Part shown: positions 1 to 8,574 of the stretch, piece by piece
How positions within the stretch are numbered: the stretch's first letter is position 1
How the letters are laid out: each line of letters opens with the position of its first letter
Source of the DNA: Deltaproteobacteria bacterium
GTDB taxonomy: Bacteria; Myxococcota_C; UBA6777
Length of the DNA stretch: 64,000 nucleotides
NCBI GenBank assembly: GCA_006226375.1
Contig: SBHC01000040.1
Coordinates: forward strand, 124,001 to 188,000
Direction: 5' to 3'
Made by a program: the position numbers and the translations under genes
The notes under the pieces: generated by a model
Told to the model about the DNA's origin: nothing
Databases searched by the model: none
What the model saw: only the letters and a program-made list of their open reading frames with translations

Positions 1-120
1 TGAGCCTGAGCGACAGGGTTGTCGCTGGGTTGAGGCTGCCATCTTAAGGCAAAAAACGTGATGGCACCGGCCAGCACCACAAACAAAATCCAAGAGGTCA
101 CCGGATAGGAACGGCGCATG
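1..120 (-). CDS. Partial membrane protein, N-terminus only (last visible gene of the maltose-type ABC operon)
   Basis: An open frame of 39 codons begins with ATG at 120 and runs off the window at base 1. The translation starts MRRSYPVTSW, continues with one strongly hydrophobic stretch (about residues 8-25) and then turns polar and proline-rich, so an inner-membrane anchor with the rest outside is likely. An AAGG Shine-Dalgarno-like element lies about 8 bases upstream of the ATG. It sits 136 bases downstream of the MalE-like gene on the same strand, where a MalF-type permease would be expected. Too little is visible to tell a permease from another membrane protein. Confidence 0.55.
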
Positions 121-256
121 GTAACGACCTTGTTTGCCGGAGTTTTATCAACTCACAGCGTTCATCCACAAGAGGGTTTGAGCCAAAGAGGAGGGCACGA
201 CCAGAAGCGTTGGCAGGTTGTGTTGTGCCGAACAGTCCGAGAAGAGAGAGCGCTCT

Positions 257-1489
257 CTACTTTCCAGACTTGTTGCGTTGCAGGTATTTGGTGATCTCAG
301 CGTGAGCTTCTTTCAAAGCATCCAGGGCTGTTCCCTGTCCACGGAAAACCTTGCTCAAGGCAATCACCATCGGCGACCACACCAACCGCATCTCTGGGGT
401 GTTGGGGGTTGGAACCGAAACCTGCATTTGCTTGTAGAAGGCCTGAATGATCGGGTCCTTCTTGGCGTAATCCTTCTGGTACACCGCGTTGTTGGCGACG
501 GTTTGCTTCCCAATCTTCATCCGGGTGAGCGCAGCATCGTCGCTGGTGAGGTACTTCATGACCTCAAACGCCAGCTTCTTTTGCTTGCTCTTCTTGCTGA
601 TGAAAACGGCCTCAGAGGTGAGGAAGGGAGCCGCTGGCTTTCCTGTCGCGCTGACTTTCGGCAAAGGCACCACGCCGTATTCAACCTTGGGGTGGATCTC
701 GCCACGGAACCAGGGGCCGTTGATGACCATCGCAGCCTGTCCTTTGTTGAAAAGGAACGTAATCAACTGACTGGTGGGTTCGTCGGGCAACACCTTGTGG
801 GTCTTTTTCAACTGGTACGCAAAGTCCAGCGCCTTCACCGAAGGAGGCTTTGCCACGCCCAGGTCTGAGCCGTTGATGACATAGCCACCAAAGCCATGGA
901 GCCAGATCACATGACGGTAAAGGTCGGTGGCTTCGTACGCCAGGCCAAACTTTTGCGCCTTGCGGTTGGTCAACGCTTTGGCTTGCTTGATCATGTCGTT
1001 GGTGTCGACAGGCGGCTTCTTGATCAGCTTTTTGTTGTAGAACAACGCCAGGCTTTTGAAGGCCAAGGGCAGACCGTACAAAGCGTTGTTGTACGCCAGC
1101 ATCTGAACGGTTTTGGGGATAAAGCGAGCCAACAACGGACCGTTCACCCAAAAGGTGATTTTCTCAATGATGTTGTTCTTCGCCCAGTCACCCACACGGT
1201 CGTGTGCAAAGATGAAGAGATCTGGCCCATGACCCCGAGGAATCGCGGCGTTGATCTTGTCGGCGTAGGCGTCGTAAGGAATGCCCAGCATCTTGATCTG
1301 AGTGGTCTTGTGAGTTCGGTTGTAAGCCGCGACCACTTTTTCCAAGGCGCGCTTCTCTTCGGCCCGGTAGGCGTGCCAAAGCACAACGGTTTTGACCGCA
1401 GCTTTTTTGGCAGGAGCGGCCTGAGCAGGAGCTTGGAGGGGGAGCCACAGAGTCACTGCAGCCAACATCAATACTTGCAACACTCGCAT
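257..1489 (-). CDS. Periplasmic maltose/maltodextrin-type ABC solute-binding protein (MalE-like)
   Basis: This 410-residue protein has a Sec signal peptide (residues 1 to about 24, ending AQA) and no lipobox, so it is probably soluble in the periplasm. The body follows the family 1 extracellular solute-binding pattern: VVLWHAYRAEEKRALEKVV near the start, GPDLFIFAHDRVGDW, a YGLPLAFKSLALFYNKKL segment, AAMVINGPW, and a C-terminal helical lobe. This order is typical of MalE/GanO-like oligosaccharide-binding proteins. It begins 5 bases after the stop of the small membrane protein and is in the same operon as a MalK-like ATPase. Sugar specificity is inferred from family resemblance only. Confidence 0.88.
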   Translation of the reverse strand: MRVLQVLMLAAVTLWLPLQAPAQAAPAKKAAVKTVVLWHAYRAEEKRALEKVVAAYNRTHKTTQIKMLGIPYDAYADKINAAIPRGHGPDLFIFAHDRVGDWAKNNIIEKITFWVNGPLLARFIPKTVQMLAYNNALYGLPLAFKSLALFYNKKLIKKPPVDTNDMIKQAKALTNRKAQKFGLAYEATDLYRHVIWLHGFGGYVINGSDLGVAKPPSVKALDFAYQLKKTHKVLPDEPTSQLITFLFNKGQAAMVINGPWFRGEIHPKVEYGVVPLPKVSATGKPAAPFLTSEAVFISKKSKQKKLAFEVMKYLTSDDAALTRMKIGKQTVANNAVYQKDYAKKDPIIQAFYKQMQVSVPTPNTPEMRLVWSPMVIALSKVFRGQGTALDALKEAHAEITKYLQRNKSGK

Positions 1490-1494
1490 GGTGA

Positions 1495-2145
1495 TTAACC
1501 CTCCGAAGTCTGGGAGTCTTCGTCAAAGAACAAACGGATGGAGAAGATAAGAAGCAGCGCCACCAAGACCAACCGGAAGAAGAAGATGGCGAGGTCCATC
1601 GTAAAGGCTCCAGGCCGCAACACATTGCGGGCGAAGTAGGACGCGTAGCTGTTGGCCCGCGCGGGAGCGTTCTCCAGGTGCTTGTACAGCACGGTGTGAA
1701 GCTGTTGGAGATTTCTGGCCGCGACCACTTTCTTCGTGATGGCGTAATCTGGGTAGCGGTCGAGAGCTTTTTGCAAACCAGCCAGAGCCTTACGCGCACG
1801 AGGGGGAGGGTTCTTGCGGGTGGTTCGGAGGCGCTTTTGGATGGGGAGTCCGTGGAGCGCCCAGTACGATTGCTTCAAGTGGTACGACATGTACGTTGGC
1901 TTGAGCAGGGTCTGGGTGAATTTGGTGTTGAAGCTAATGAGGGGAGTTGCCTGAATAACCAACAGGTACATCAACCAACCGGAAGCCATCACTCCAACCA
2001 ACCCCACGACGAGGCTGTTGGTGGGACCCAGCGCGTTTCGGATCGTGGAGAAGCCCGATTCAAACCATCGGGAAGTCTGCTCTGCAAACTGCATATCCAT
2101 ACCGTAGCCGTCTTGGGCTTCGGGAGTGTTTGTGCCTGGCATCAT
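1495..2145 (-). CDS. Unrecognised two-TM membrane protein within the sugar ABC operon
   Basis: I do not recognise this 216-residue protein. It has a polar N-terminus, a first hydrophobic segment at about residues 44-68, a basic middle (about 95-175, with RRTRKNPPPRARKALAGL-type composition) and a second hydrophobic segment at about 186-206 before a short acidic tail. Two transmembrane helices with a cytoplasmic or periplasmic domain between them fit. It lies between the MalK-like ATPase gene (36 bases upstream) and the MalE-like gene (5 bases downstream), so it is almost certainly cotranscribed with the importer. It lacks the EAA loop of an ABC permease and is too small to be a typical one. 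An accessory or regulatory subunit is an inference. Confidence 0.75.
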   Translation of the reverse strand: MMPGTNTPEAQDGYGMDMQFAEQTSRWFESGFSTIRNALGPTNSLVVGLVGVMASGWLMYLLVIQATPLISFNTKFTQTLLKPTYMSYHLKQSYWALHGLPIQKRLRTTRKNPPPRARKALAGLQKALDRYPDYAITKKVVAARNLQQLHTVLYKHLENAPARANSYASYFARNVLRPGAFTMDLAIFFFRLVLVALLLIFSIRLFFDEDSQTSEG

Positions 2146-2181
2146 AACGATGTCTCATCCTTTCGTTGGTACGATGGGGCC

Positions 2182-3273
2182 TCAGCCTAAAGCGAGTCCG
2201 GTCTCATGGTCAAAGAGATGAATGTGGTCGAGGTCGATTTTCAATTGGTAAGAAGCACCAATCTCATGCACTTCCTCCGACTCTTCGCGAAGGACAATCT
2301 GTTCGCTGCCGCATCGCAAGTACATAAAGGTCTCTGCACCCAGCGGCTCCTGAACTTCCAGAACAGCGTGGGTAAACCCTGTTGAGTTGGAGTCCTCCAC
2401 AAGAGAGAGATGCTGAGGACGAACACCCAACATCCACTTGGTCTGCTTGGAGTCTTTCAGCTTGGCGCTCCAGGCCTCGCTGAGAGTAAGGTTCAGCCCT
2501 TCGTTCTGGAGGGTGACCTTTCCGTCTTTTTGGACCACATCGCAGGGGATTAAATTCATGGAGGGGCTGCCAATGAACGAGGCCACGAATTGGTTGGCCG
2601 GTTCATTGTAAAGCTCCATGGGGCTTCCCACTTGTTGGATGCGGCCTTCGTTCATCACCACGATGCGGTCAGCGAGGGTCATCGCCTCAACCTGATCGTG
2701 GGTGACGTACACGCTGGTGCTCTCCAACTGGTGATGGAGCCGAGCAATCTCTGTCCTCATCTGGACGCGGAGCTTGGCGTCGAGGTTGCTCAACGGCTCA
2801 TCAAACAAGAACACTGCGGGGCGGCGAACAATCGCTCGACCCATCGCAACGCGCTGGCGTTGGCCACCACTCAAAGCACCTGGGCGACGCTTCAAGAGGT
2901 CTTGCAACCCCAGGATGTTGGCGGCTTCGTTCACGCGGTCGTTGATTTGTGCCTGTGGAATGCGCTGAAGTCGCAGCCCAAACGCCATGTTTTCAAACAC
3001 CGTCATGTGGGGGTAGAGCGCATACGATTGGAAGACCATCGCGATATCGCGGTCTTTGGGGGCCACGTCGTTGACGAGCCTGTCACCGATGAAGATCTCA
3101 CCTTCCGTGATTTCTTCCAACCCTGCGATCATCCGGAGCGTTGTGGACTTCCCACATCCAGATGGTCCGACCAAAACGACAAACTCTTTGTCCTGAATGG
3201 TAAGAGAGACGTCGCGAACAGCCACGACATCACCGTATCGCTTCTTAACTTGAGCGAGGCGAACCTCGGCCAT
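2182..3273 (-). CDS. Sugar ABC transporter ATP-binding protein, MalK/UgpC/MsmK family
   Basis: The protein (363 residues) is the ATPase that energises a carbohydrate importer. It shows Walker A GPSGCGKSTT (residues 36-45), the Q-loop MVFQSYALYPHMTV, the signature LSGGQRQRVAMGRAI, Walker B VFLFDEPLSNLD and the H-loop VYVTHDQVEA. After about residue 235 there is the C-terminal OB/TOBE regulatory domain typical of MalK, ending with a DLDHIHLFDHETG segment. Length matches the family (about 360-380). It is first in the visible operon, followed by a two-TM protein and a MalE-like binding protein. One such ATPase can serve several sugar importers, so the substrate is not fixed by sequence. Confidence 0.95.
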   Translation of the reverse strand: MAEVRLAQVKKRYGDVVAVRDVSLTIQDKEFVVLVGPSGCGKSTTLRMIAGLEEITEGEIFIGDRLVNDVAPKDRDIAMVFQSYALYPHMTVFENMAFGLRLQRIPQAQINDRVNEAANILGLQDLLKRRPGALSGGQRQRVAMGRAIVRRPAVFLFDEPLSNLDAKLRVQMRTEIARLHHQLESTSVYVTHDQVEAMTLADRIVVMNEGRIQQVGSPMELYNEPANQFVASFIGSPSMNLIPCDVVQKDGKVTLQNEGLNLTLSEAWSAKLKDSKQTKWMLGVRPQHLSLVEDSNSTGFTHAVLEVQEPLGAETFMYLRCGSEQIVLREESEEVHEIGASYQLKIDLDHIHLFDHETGLALG

Positions 3274-3617
3274 TGTTGGACCTCATTCTATCTATAGGCC
3301 GCCCCTCACTGGAAGGCCCGGCGTGAATCGGGAAAACTCGTCTCTTAAAATGCGCGGTAGTGTGTACCATAACCCTTTGTTTTTTGCAAAGCAGTTATCA
3401 ACCTGTTTCCGCTACGAGAAACATTCCTGGTGGAGGTCGTGTTGGCAAAAGTTGGCAGGTTGTCTTGGTTGTGCCTATCACAGCACTTGCAATCTACCCC
3501 CGGTTTGGATAATCATGAAAGACTACGTTCGGGGTGTCCCACTCGGGAAGACATGCCATACATTCCGGTTCTTCGGCTTCGCAAGTCATGGAACCATGAT
3601 GAAGGTGAGAGACAACA
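3274..3617. other. Divergent intergenic region, 344 bases, no gene supported
   Basis: This gap separates the minus-strand ABC operon from the plus-strand PEGA gene and must hold promoters for both. Short open frames here lack Shine-Dalgarno elements and have no protein-like composition. I could not identify a convincing -35/-10 pair, riboswitch or terminator. Confidence 0.5.
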
Positions 3618-4994
3618 GTGAGCGAGAAAAAATTCGAAGACGAACTTTTTGGTGATCTGGACTTGGGACCACAAGCCGATCAACGACCGCCTGCTCCGGC
3701 TGCGCTAACACAAGTTCCTGGATTCGAAACTCTGTCCGTTTCCAACCTTGAAGCGCTGGAAGAGAGACAGAAGATGAAGAACACATCTTCTTCGATCAAA
3801 TCCGCGCTGAAAGAGCCTCCTCCCAAAGGCCCCAGCCGGAAGATGATTGTTCTTGTGGCCTTGGCTGTGTTTTTCCTGGTCGGGGGCGGCGTGGGCGTGA
3901 TGTACTCCATGGGGATCGGGTTCTTTGCAGAAACCAAGCTCCCTCCCATCGCTCAGCCCAATCCTGGGGGGCGTGATCGCGTTAAAAAGAAGCGTCAACT
4001 CTTGTTTGTCGGGACCAAGCCCAAAGGCGCTGAGGTCTGGATTAACGGCGTGAAGTACAAGTCCCAAACCCCCGTCAACTTGGTTCTTTTGCCCAACCGA
4101 AAGTACAAGTTTGTTCTTAAGTTTGAAGGGTATCTTCCACTCCAGAAAAACTTGGATGTCAAAGCTCCTCAGTCTCCGATTAGTTGGAAGCTTGAGTTGA
4201 AAGCTGACCCCAAGAAGCCCGTGAAACGCCCCACACGTGACAAGAATGGTGAAGGTTACGTCAAGGTCTCTTGTGACCCGATGGGTGCGCTTATCAAGTT
4301 GGGCAAAAGTCCCGAAGTGAAATGTCCGGCCACCATTCAGATTGAAGGTGGTACTCATCCTATCAAGGTGGAGAAAGAGGGTTACAGCACCTATTCGGCC
4401 GGTGTGACCGTCTATCCTGCTCAGGTTATCACTCTTCCCGTCAAACTGCGCAAACTCACCGAGCGTGAAATGAAAAAACTCGCGCAGATGAAGGCGAAAG
4501 AGGCCAAAGATGATGACGACGATGACGACGACGATGATGACGACAAACCCAAGCCCCGTCGTCGTTACCGACCTCGCGGCAAAGGCACCATCATTATCGC
4601 CTGCAGTGAAAAAGCCACTGTCAAATGGAGAGTCGGTAGCCGGTGGAAGACACTGGGGCGAACCCCTCTGACAGCTCAGCTTCCTTCTGGTAACCAAAGA
4701 ATCCGGCTCGTTGGACGGCGAGGAGCCTTGCGAGACGAGTTGATTCGGGTTCGCTACAAGAAAACCGTATCCAAAAAACTTTCGTTCCGGAAGGGCAAAA
4801 TCAAGTTCCAAGTGAAGCCCTGGGCTGATGTTTGGATCAATGGCAAGAAAATTGGCCAAACTCCGATGCCTCCGTATAAAGTTCGGGAAGGCTTCTATCG
4901 GGTGACCTTAAGGAACGGTAAGAAAAAAGAAACCAAGCGGGTTCAGGTAAAAGGCAACCAAACGGCTTACGTGTTTCATTACTTCTCTGGCTAA
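3618..4994 (+). CDS. Single-pass membrane protein with PEGA-like repeats and a poly-Asp run
   Basis: The 458-residue product starts at GTG 3618. It has an N-terminal cytoplasmic part (1-75) rich in acidic and proline residues, one TM helix at about 76-98, and an external part made of four PEGA-like beta repeats, recognisable by GAEVWING, MGALIKLGKSP, ATVKWRV and ADVWINGKKIGQTP. Between the second and third repeats lies a run of twelve aspartates (about 298-309) followed by a basic KPKPRRRYRPRG stretch. PEGA repeats are surface or periplasmic beta modules often found with Ser/Thr kinases, but no kinase domain is present. The glycosyltransferase gene follows after 80 bases in the same direction. 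A cell-envelope role is an inference. Confidence 0.85.
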   Translation: MSEKKFEDELFGDLDLGPQADQRPPAPAALTQVPGFETLSVSNLEALEERQKMKNTSSSIKSALKEPPPKGPSRKMIVLVALAVFFLVGGGVGVMYSMGIGFFAETKLPPIAQPNPGGRDRVKKKRQLLFVGTKPKGAEVWINGVKYKSQTPVNLVLLPNRKYKFVLKFEGYLPLQKNLDVKAPQSPISWKLELKADPKKPVKRPTRDKNGEGYVKVSCDPMGALIKLGKSPEVKCPATIQIEGGTHPIKVEKEGYSTYSAGVTVYPAQVITLPVKLRKLTEREMKKLAQMKAKEAKDDDDDDDDDDDDKPKPRRRYRPRGKGTIIIACSEKATVKWRVGSRWKTLGRTPLTAQLPSGNQRIRLVGRRGALRDELIRVRYKKTVSKKLSFRKGKIKFQVKPWADVWINGKKIGQTPMPPYKVREGFYRVTLRNGKKKETKRVQVKGNQTAYVFHYFSG

Positions 4995-5074
4995 CGTCTA
5001 AGTCGTTGAAGAGACATTTCCGTTCGGTCGTTGGTACTCTCAGGTCGATAACTTTGAGGAGAGTTTGAACGGGA

Positions 5075-6595
5075 ATGCGACAGATTATCATCGACACATT
5101 GTGGTTCACCGATATGTTCATTATGAGCTTTCTGGTGATGTACAATGTGCTCCATGTGTTCTTTACAACGCTCTCTTTTCTTGATGTCCGCCTTTGGATT
5201 GGGCGGGTGTTGTGGGAAGATCGCAAGCGTGTGTTTCGCTCCCCATTTCTCCCTTCCATCACTCTTTTGGTTCCCGCTTACAACGAAGAAGTCACGATCG
5301 TGGAGAGTCTCTACTCTCTGCTTCGGTTGGAATATCCCAAGTTTGAGATTGTCATCACCAACGACGGCTCCAAAGACGACACCATCGGCGTGTTAAAGAA
5401 AGCGTTTGGCTTCAAGCGCTCTGAAATCGACTACTTCCCCAAGCTGCCCACGCAGAATGTTCGAGGGTTGTACGAGGCCAAGGTTCCCGAAGGTTCTCAG
5501 GCTCAACGTCTTGTCCTGATTGACAAGGCCAACGGTGGAAAGTCAGACGCGCTCAACGCTGCCATCAACGCAGCCAAAGGTGACTACGTTTGCAGCATGG
5601 ATGCAGACTCTCTCTTGGTGCCTGATGCGTTGGTTCAGCTGGTCATTCCCATCTTGGAAGACGTCAACACCACCATGGCCGTAGGAGGGCAGGTGGTGCC
5701 TTCCAACGGCTGTGATGTGCGGGACGGAAAACTTCTCAAAACAGGCATCCCCGACACCTGGATTGCTCGCTTCCAATTGGTGGAGTACATTCGGTCGTTT
5801 ACGCAAGGTCGTACGGCATTGAGTCGGATTAACTCGGTGCTGATTCTGTCGGGCGTGTGTGCCCTGTTTCAGCGAGAGACGCTGCTTAAAATTGGTGGCT
5901 TCTTGACCACACGGATGACCAACAAGATTGGCATTGAATACGTGGGGGAGCACCAGGAGACGGTGTGTGAAGATATGGAGGTGGTGGTGCGTTTGCACCG
6001 TTACCTTTTGGACACAGGAGTCCAGGGGCGTGTGGTGTTTCTACCGGCCGCCATTGCCTGGACGGAAGTCCCTGAAGAGTATGTCAGTCTAGGGAAACAG
6101 CGCGGTCGTTGGTACCGGGGTTTATGGGAGAATGTGTTCTTTCACAGCGATATCATGTTTCGTCCCAAATACAAGCAAATTGGGATGTTCTCTATGCCTT
6201 ATCAGGTGTTTTATGAAGCACTTGGACCCCTTATTGAGGGACTTGGTTATGTCCTGCTTCCTATCAGCTGGATCGTGGGTGTTCTCGACACATACTTCTT
6301 CTTCTTGTTTATGGGAATCTCACTGTTCTTCAGCGTGATGATTAGCACTCTGTCTGTGTTGTTGGGAGTGTGGTCTGAAGGTCGTTACAATCGGATGGGA
6401 TCGTACGCCGATTCTTTGTTACCTTTCACTCCCAAGGAAGTGGGTCGTCTGATCTGGTACGGTTTTCTCTCGAACTTTGGTTACCGCCAATACATTGTGT
6501 GGTGGCAGATCAAAGGGTTTAAGGACTTCCTTGCTGGAAAGAAAAGCTGGGATAAGTTTGCTCGCAAAGGGTTCCAAAACACCACAGCTTCTTGA
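5075..6595 (+). CDS. Membrane-bound processive glycosyltransferase, family 2 (BcsA/PgaC-like)
   Basis: The protein (506 residues) most likely polymerises a beta-linked polysaccharide at the inner membrane. An N-terminal TM segment (about 10-38) precedes a GT-A domain with LLVPAYNEE (64-72), ND97GS, the DxD motif at D176/D178, the catalytic ED at 299-300 and QRGRW (342-346), which is the QxxRW motif of processive synthases such as cellulose, chitin and poly-GlcNAc synthases. Two or more hydrophobic helices at about 386-432 complete the channel region. No PilZ domain is visible. A histidine kinase and response regulator follow, 36 bases later, and may control it. Sugar substrate cannot be told from sequence. 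Confidence 0.9.
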   Translation: MRQIIIDTLWFTDMFIMSFLVMYNVLHVFFTTLSFLDVRLWIGRVLWEDRKRVFRSPFLPSITLLVPAYNEEVTIVESLYSLLRLEYPKFEIVITNDGSKDDTIGVLKKAFGFKRSEIDYFPKLPTQNVRGLYEAKVPEGSQAQRLVLIDKANGGKSDALNAAINAAKGDYVCSMDADSLLVPDALVQLVIPILEDVNTTMAVGGQVVPSNGCDVRDGKLLKTGIPDTWIARFQLVEYIRSFTQGRTALSRINSVLILSGVCALFQRETLLKIGGFLTTRMTNKIGIEYVGEHQETVCEDMEVVVRLHRYLLDTGVQGRVVFLPAAIAWTEVPEEYVSLGKQRGRWYRGLWENVFFHSDIMFRPKYKQIGMFSMPYQVFYEALGPLIEGLGYVLLPISWIVGVLDTYFFFLFMGISLFFSVMISTLSVLLGVWSEGRYNRMGSYADSLLPFTPKEVGRLIWYGFLSNFGYRQYIVWWQIKGFKDFLAGKKSWDKFARKGFQNTTAS

Positions 6596-6631
6596 TTGGG
6601 GTTGGGCCAGATAGATTGAGGGACATTCATC

Positions 6632-8146
6632 GTGGAGAACCGCAGCGACTCTTCCCCACACACATCCAAGCCAACGTCTTCTTCTGTGTTTCCTGGTTCT
6701 CTTCCTTCGTTTGCTCCGGCTCTCCCAACGATTGGTATCGTGGCAAGGGATCGGTCTCGATGGAAGGCTTTGGCTGAGCAGGCACAACGTCATCAGTATC
6801 CTGTGTTGTTCTTGTTGCCCCAAGAGTTGTTTGTGGCATTGGATGAGCAACATCCGGACTTGTTGTTGCTCGACGCTGAGGGGATGGAGCCTCCAATCCT
6901 TGAAACATGTCGGATGATTCGAAGCAATGAGCGCTGGCACAGCATTGAGTTGGTCGTGGCTGGCGGAGAAAATGAATCCGATGAACTGTACGGAGCGGGT
7001 TGTTCTCTTGTCACGAGCGTTGATGTGCGTCCCAACGGTACGCTGTGGCGCATCGTTGAGCGATGTCTCAAGCTTCAAGCCCGAGAAGACGAGCTTCACA
7101 ACGCGCAAGAGACGATCGAGCAACAAGCCAAGTCCATGCGAAACCAGCGCAAAAACTATGCGTTGTTCTCAGGAACAATGTCGCATGAAATTCGCACGCC
7201 GATCGGGGTGATTGAAGGGTTTGTGATTAACCTGCTGGACGGCTTGGAAGGGGAACTCTCTGAGCTTCAACGGATGAGCCTGGAGATTGTCCAAAAGAAC
7301 ATCCATCGACTCAAGCAATACCTCGGCGAGGTTTTGGATCACAGCAAGCTCGAAGTCCAACCTGCTGAAGAAAAGTCTCGGCCTGAGACGGTAAAGGAAG
7401 CCCCACGTCGTGTCTACCGGAGGCGACTTTTGCCTCTTCGTGAAGTGATGGAAGACGTGGTGGAGATGTTCCGCGACCACTACAAGCGAAAACCTTTGGA
7501 ACTTCGTGTGGAACTCGATGACCACATCCCTCGATTGTGGATGGACCGTGCCAAGATTCGTCAGGTTCTTGTCAATCTTCTGTCCAACGCCCACAAGTTT
7601 ACCCCCGCAGGTGGAGCTGTAACGGTCCGGCTGGAGAGAATTCAGGAACAGTCCGAATCTTCAGGCGCTACGGAAGGTTCCGAGCAACGTCGTGAAGCCT
7701 TTGTTAGGATGGTTGTGACAGACACTGGCGTTGGGATTCCCAAGGAGGAGCAAGCTACGTTGTTCTCCCAGTTTGTTCGTGCGGAAGGGGCCGAACTGGA
7801 AGCGGATGGATCGGGCTTGGGTCTCGCCATCTGCAAGCAGATTGTGGAAGAACACGGTGGCGAGATGACCTTGGAGAGCGAAGTCGACCAAGGAACCTCC
7901 GTTGCTGTCAGGTTGCCTGTGGACTTGCGTCGTCGTCGGCTTGGAAAGCTCTTTGTTTTCTCGCAAGAACAGCAGCTTTGGAAGTGGATCGCGGATTACA
8001 AGGACAACCTGGAGGAGATCGAGCGGGTCTCGACCCTGGAAGAGGTCAGTGATATGGTATCCCGCGGTTGTCTCGACGTCTTGTTGGTCGACCACCCCGA
8101 GTTGTTCTCTCTTTTCAACGACAATCACCCCAAGGATAAACCATGA
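6632..8146 (+). CDS. Hybrid-like cytoplasmic sensor histidine kinase with degenerate receiver-like ends
   Basis: This 504-residue kinase starts at GTG 6632 and has no TM segment. Residues about 33-148 resemble a receiver or pseudo-receiver fold (PTIGIVARDRSRW, LLLLDAEGM with D81), followed by a coiled coil (150-178). The HisKA box is SHEIRTP with phospho-accepting H185. The HATPase_c domain shows the N box QVLVNLLSNAHKF (311-323), G1 DTGVGIP (364-370) and G2 GSGLGLAI (393-400). The C-terminus after 435 (GKLFVFSQEQ to LLVDHPELF) again looks like half of a receiver without the full acidic pocket. The stop overlaps the start of the response regulator gene (ATGA), showing translational coupling. 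The input signal is unknown. Confidence 0.92.
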   Translation: MENRSDSSPHTSKPTSSSVFPGSLPSFAPALPTIGIVARDRSRWKALAEQAQRHQYPVLFLLPQELFVALDEQHPDLLLLDAEGMEPPILETCRMIRSNERWHSIELVVAGGENESDELYGAGCSLVTSVDVRPNGTLWRIVERCLKLQAREDELHNAQETIEQQAKSMRNQRKNYALFSGTMSHEIRTPIGVIEGFVINLLDGLEGELSELQRMSLEIVQKNIHRLKQYLGEVLDHSKLEVQPAEEKSRPETVKEAPRRVYRRRLLPLREVMEDVVEMFRDHYKRKPLELRVELDDHIPRLWMDRAKIRQVLVNLLSNAHKFTPAGGAVTVRLERIQEQSESSGATEGSEQRREAFVRMVVTDTGVGIPKEEQATLFSQFVRAEGAELEADGSGLGLAICKQIVEEHGGEMTLESEVDQGTSVAVRLPVDLRRRRLGKLFVFSQEQQLWKWIADYKDNLEEIERVSTLEEVSDMVSRGCLDVLLVDHPELFSLFNDNHPKDKP

Positions 8147-8517
8147 CCCCCAAAAAGATCCTGGTGGTCGATGATACCCCCGATATTGTCCATTTTCTCG
8201 TGGTTCGACTGCGTTCGGAAGGCTTCGACACACTCACCGCCTACAACGGCCTCGACGGCTTGTCGATCGCCGAACGTGACCGACCCGACCTGATCATCCT
8301 TGATGTGATGATGCCTCAACTCAACGGCTTCCAGGTCTGCCGTAAGCTCAAAGAAAACCCTGAGCTTTCACACATCCCTGTTCTCTTCCTCACTGCCAAG
8401 GACCAACCCTCCGATCGATTCTGGGGCGAAGAAGTTGGGGCCTCCGCATACCTCACCAAACCCGTAGATCCGAGGATGGTCGCACAGACTGTTCATGAAC
8501 TTCTTGGGACAGAGTAG
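8143..8517 (+). CDS. Single-domain response regulator (CheY-like receiver)
   Basis: The 124-residue protein consists of one receiver domain only. The acidic pair is D10/D11, the phosphorylation site is D54 in IILDVMMP, the switch residue is T84 in LFLTAKD, and the conserved lysine is K106 in YLTKP. No output domain follows, so it must act by protein contact, as CheY or PilG-type regulators do. Its start overlaps the kinase stop (ATGA at 8143-8146), so the two are a cognate pair. The gene is followed directly by a strong hairpin terminator shared with valS on the other strand. Confidence 0.95.
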   Translation: MTPKKILVVDDTPDIVHFLVVRLRSEGFDTLTAYNGLDGLSIAERDRPDLIILDVMMPQLNGFQVCRKLKENPELSHIPVLFLTAKDQPSDRFWGEEVGASAYLTKPVDPRMVAQTVHELLGTE

Positions 8518-8527
8518 AAGGAATGTT

Positions 8528-8557
8528 CTTAGCGTGGGCATTCATTCCCACGCTAAG
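8528..8557. terminator. Bidirectional hairpin terminator between the response regulator gene and valS
   Basis: The arms CTTAGCGTGGG (8528-8538) and CCCACGCTAAG (8547-8557) are perfect inverted repeats around an 8-base loop. A second copy of the right arm, CCCACGCTAAG, lies at 8569-8579 and includes the valS stop codon. The two genes converge here. No long T run follows on either strand, so strength as an intrinsic terminator is uncertain. Confidence 0.7.
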
Positions 8558-8574
8558 AAGGATGAATTCCCACG

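Noticed and set aside
209-3463. The 13-base word GTTGGCAGGTTGT occurs at 209-221 and 3451-3463 and looks somewhat like a sigma-54 -24 box.
   Set aside because: The -12 GC element is not at the required spacing in either place, and two copies in 64 kb of similar composition can be chance.
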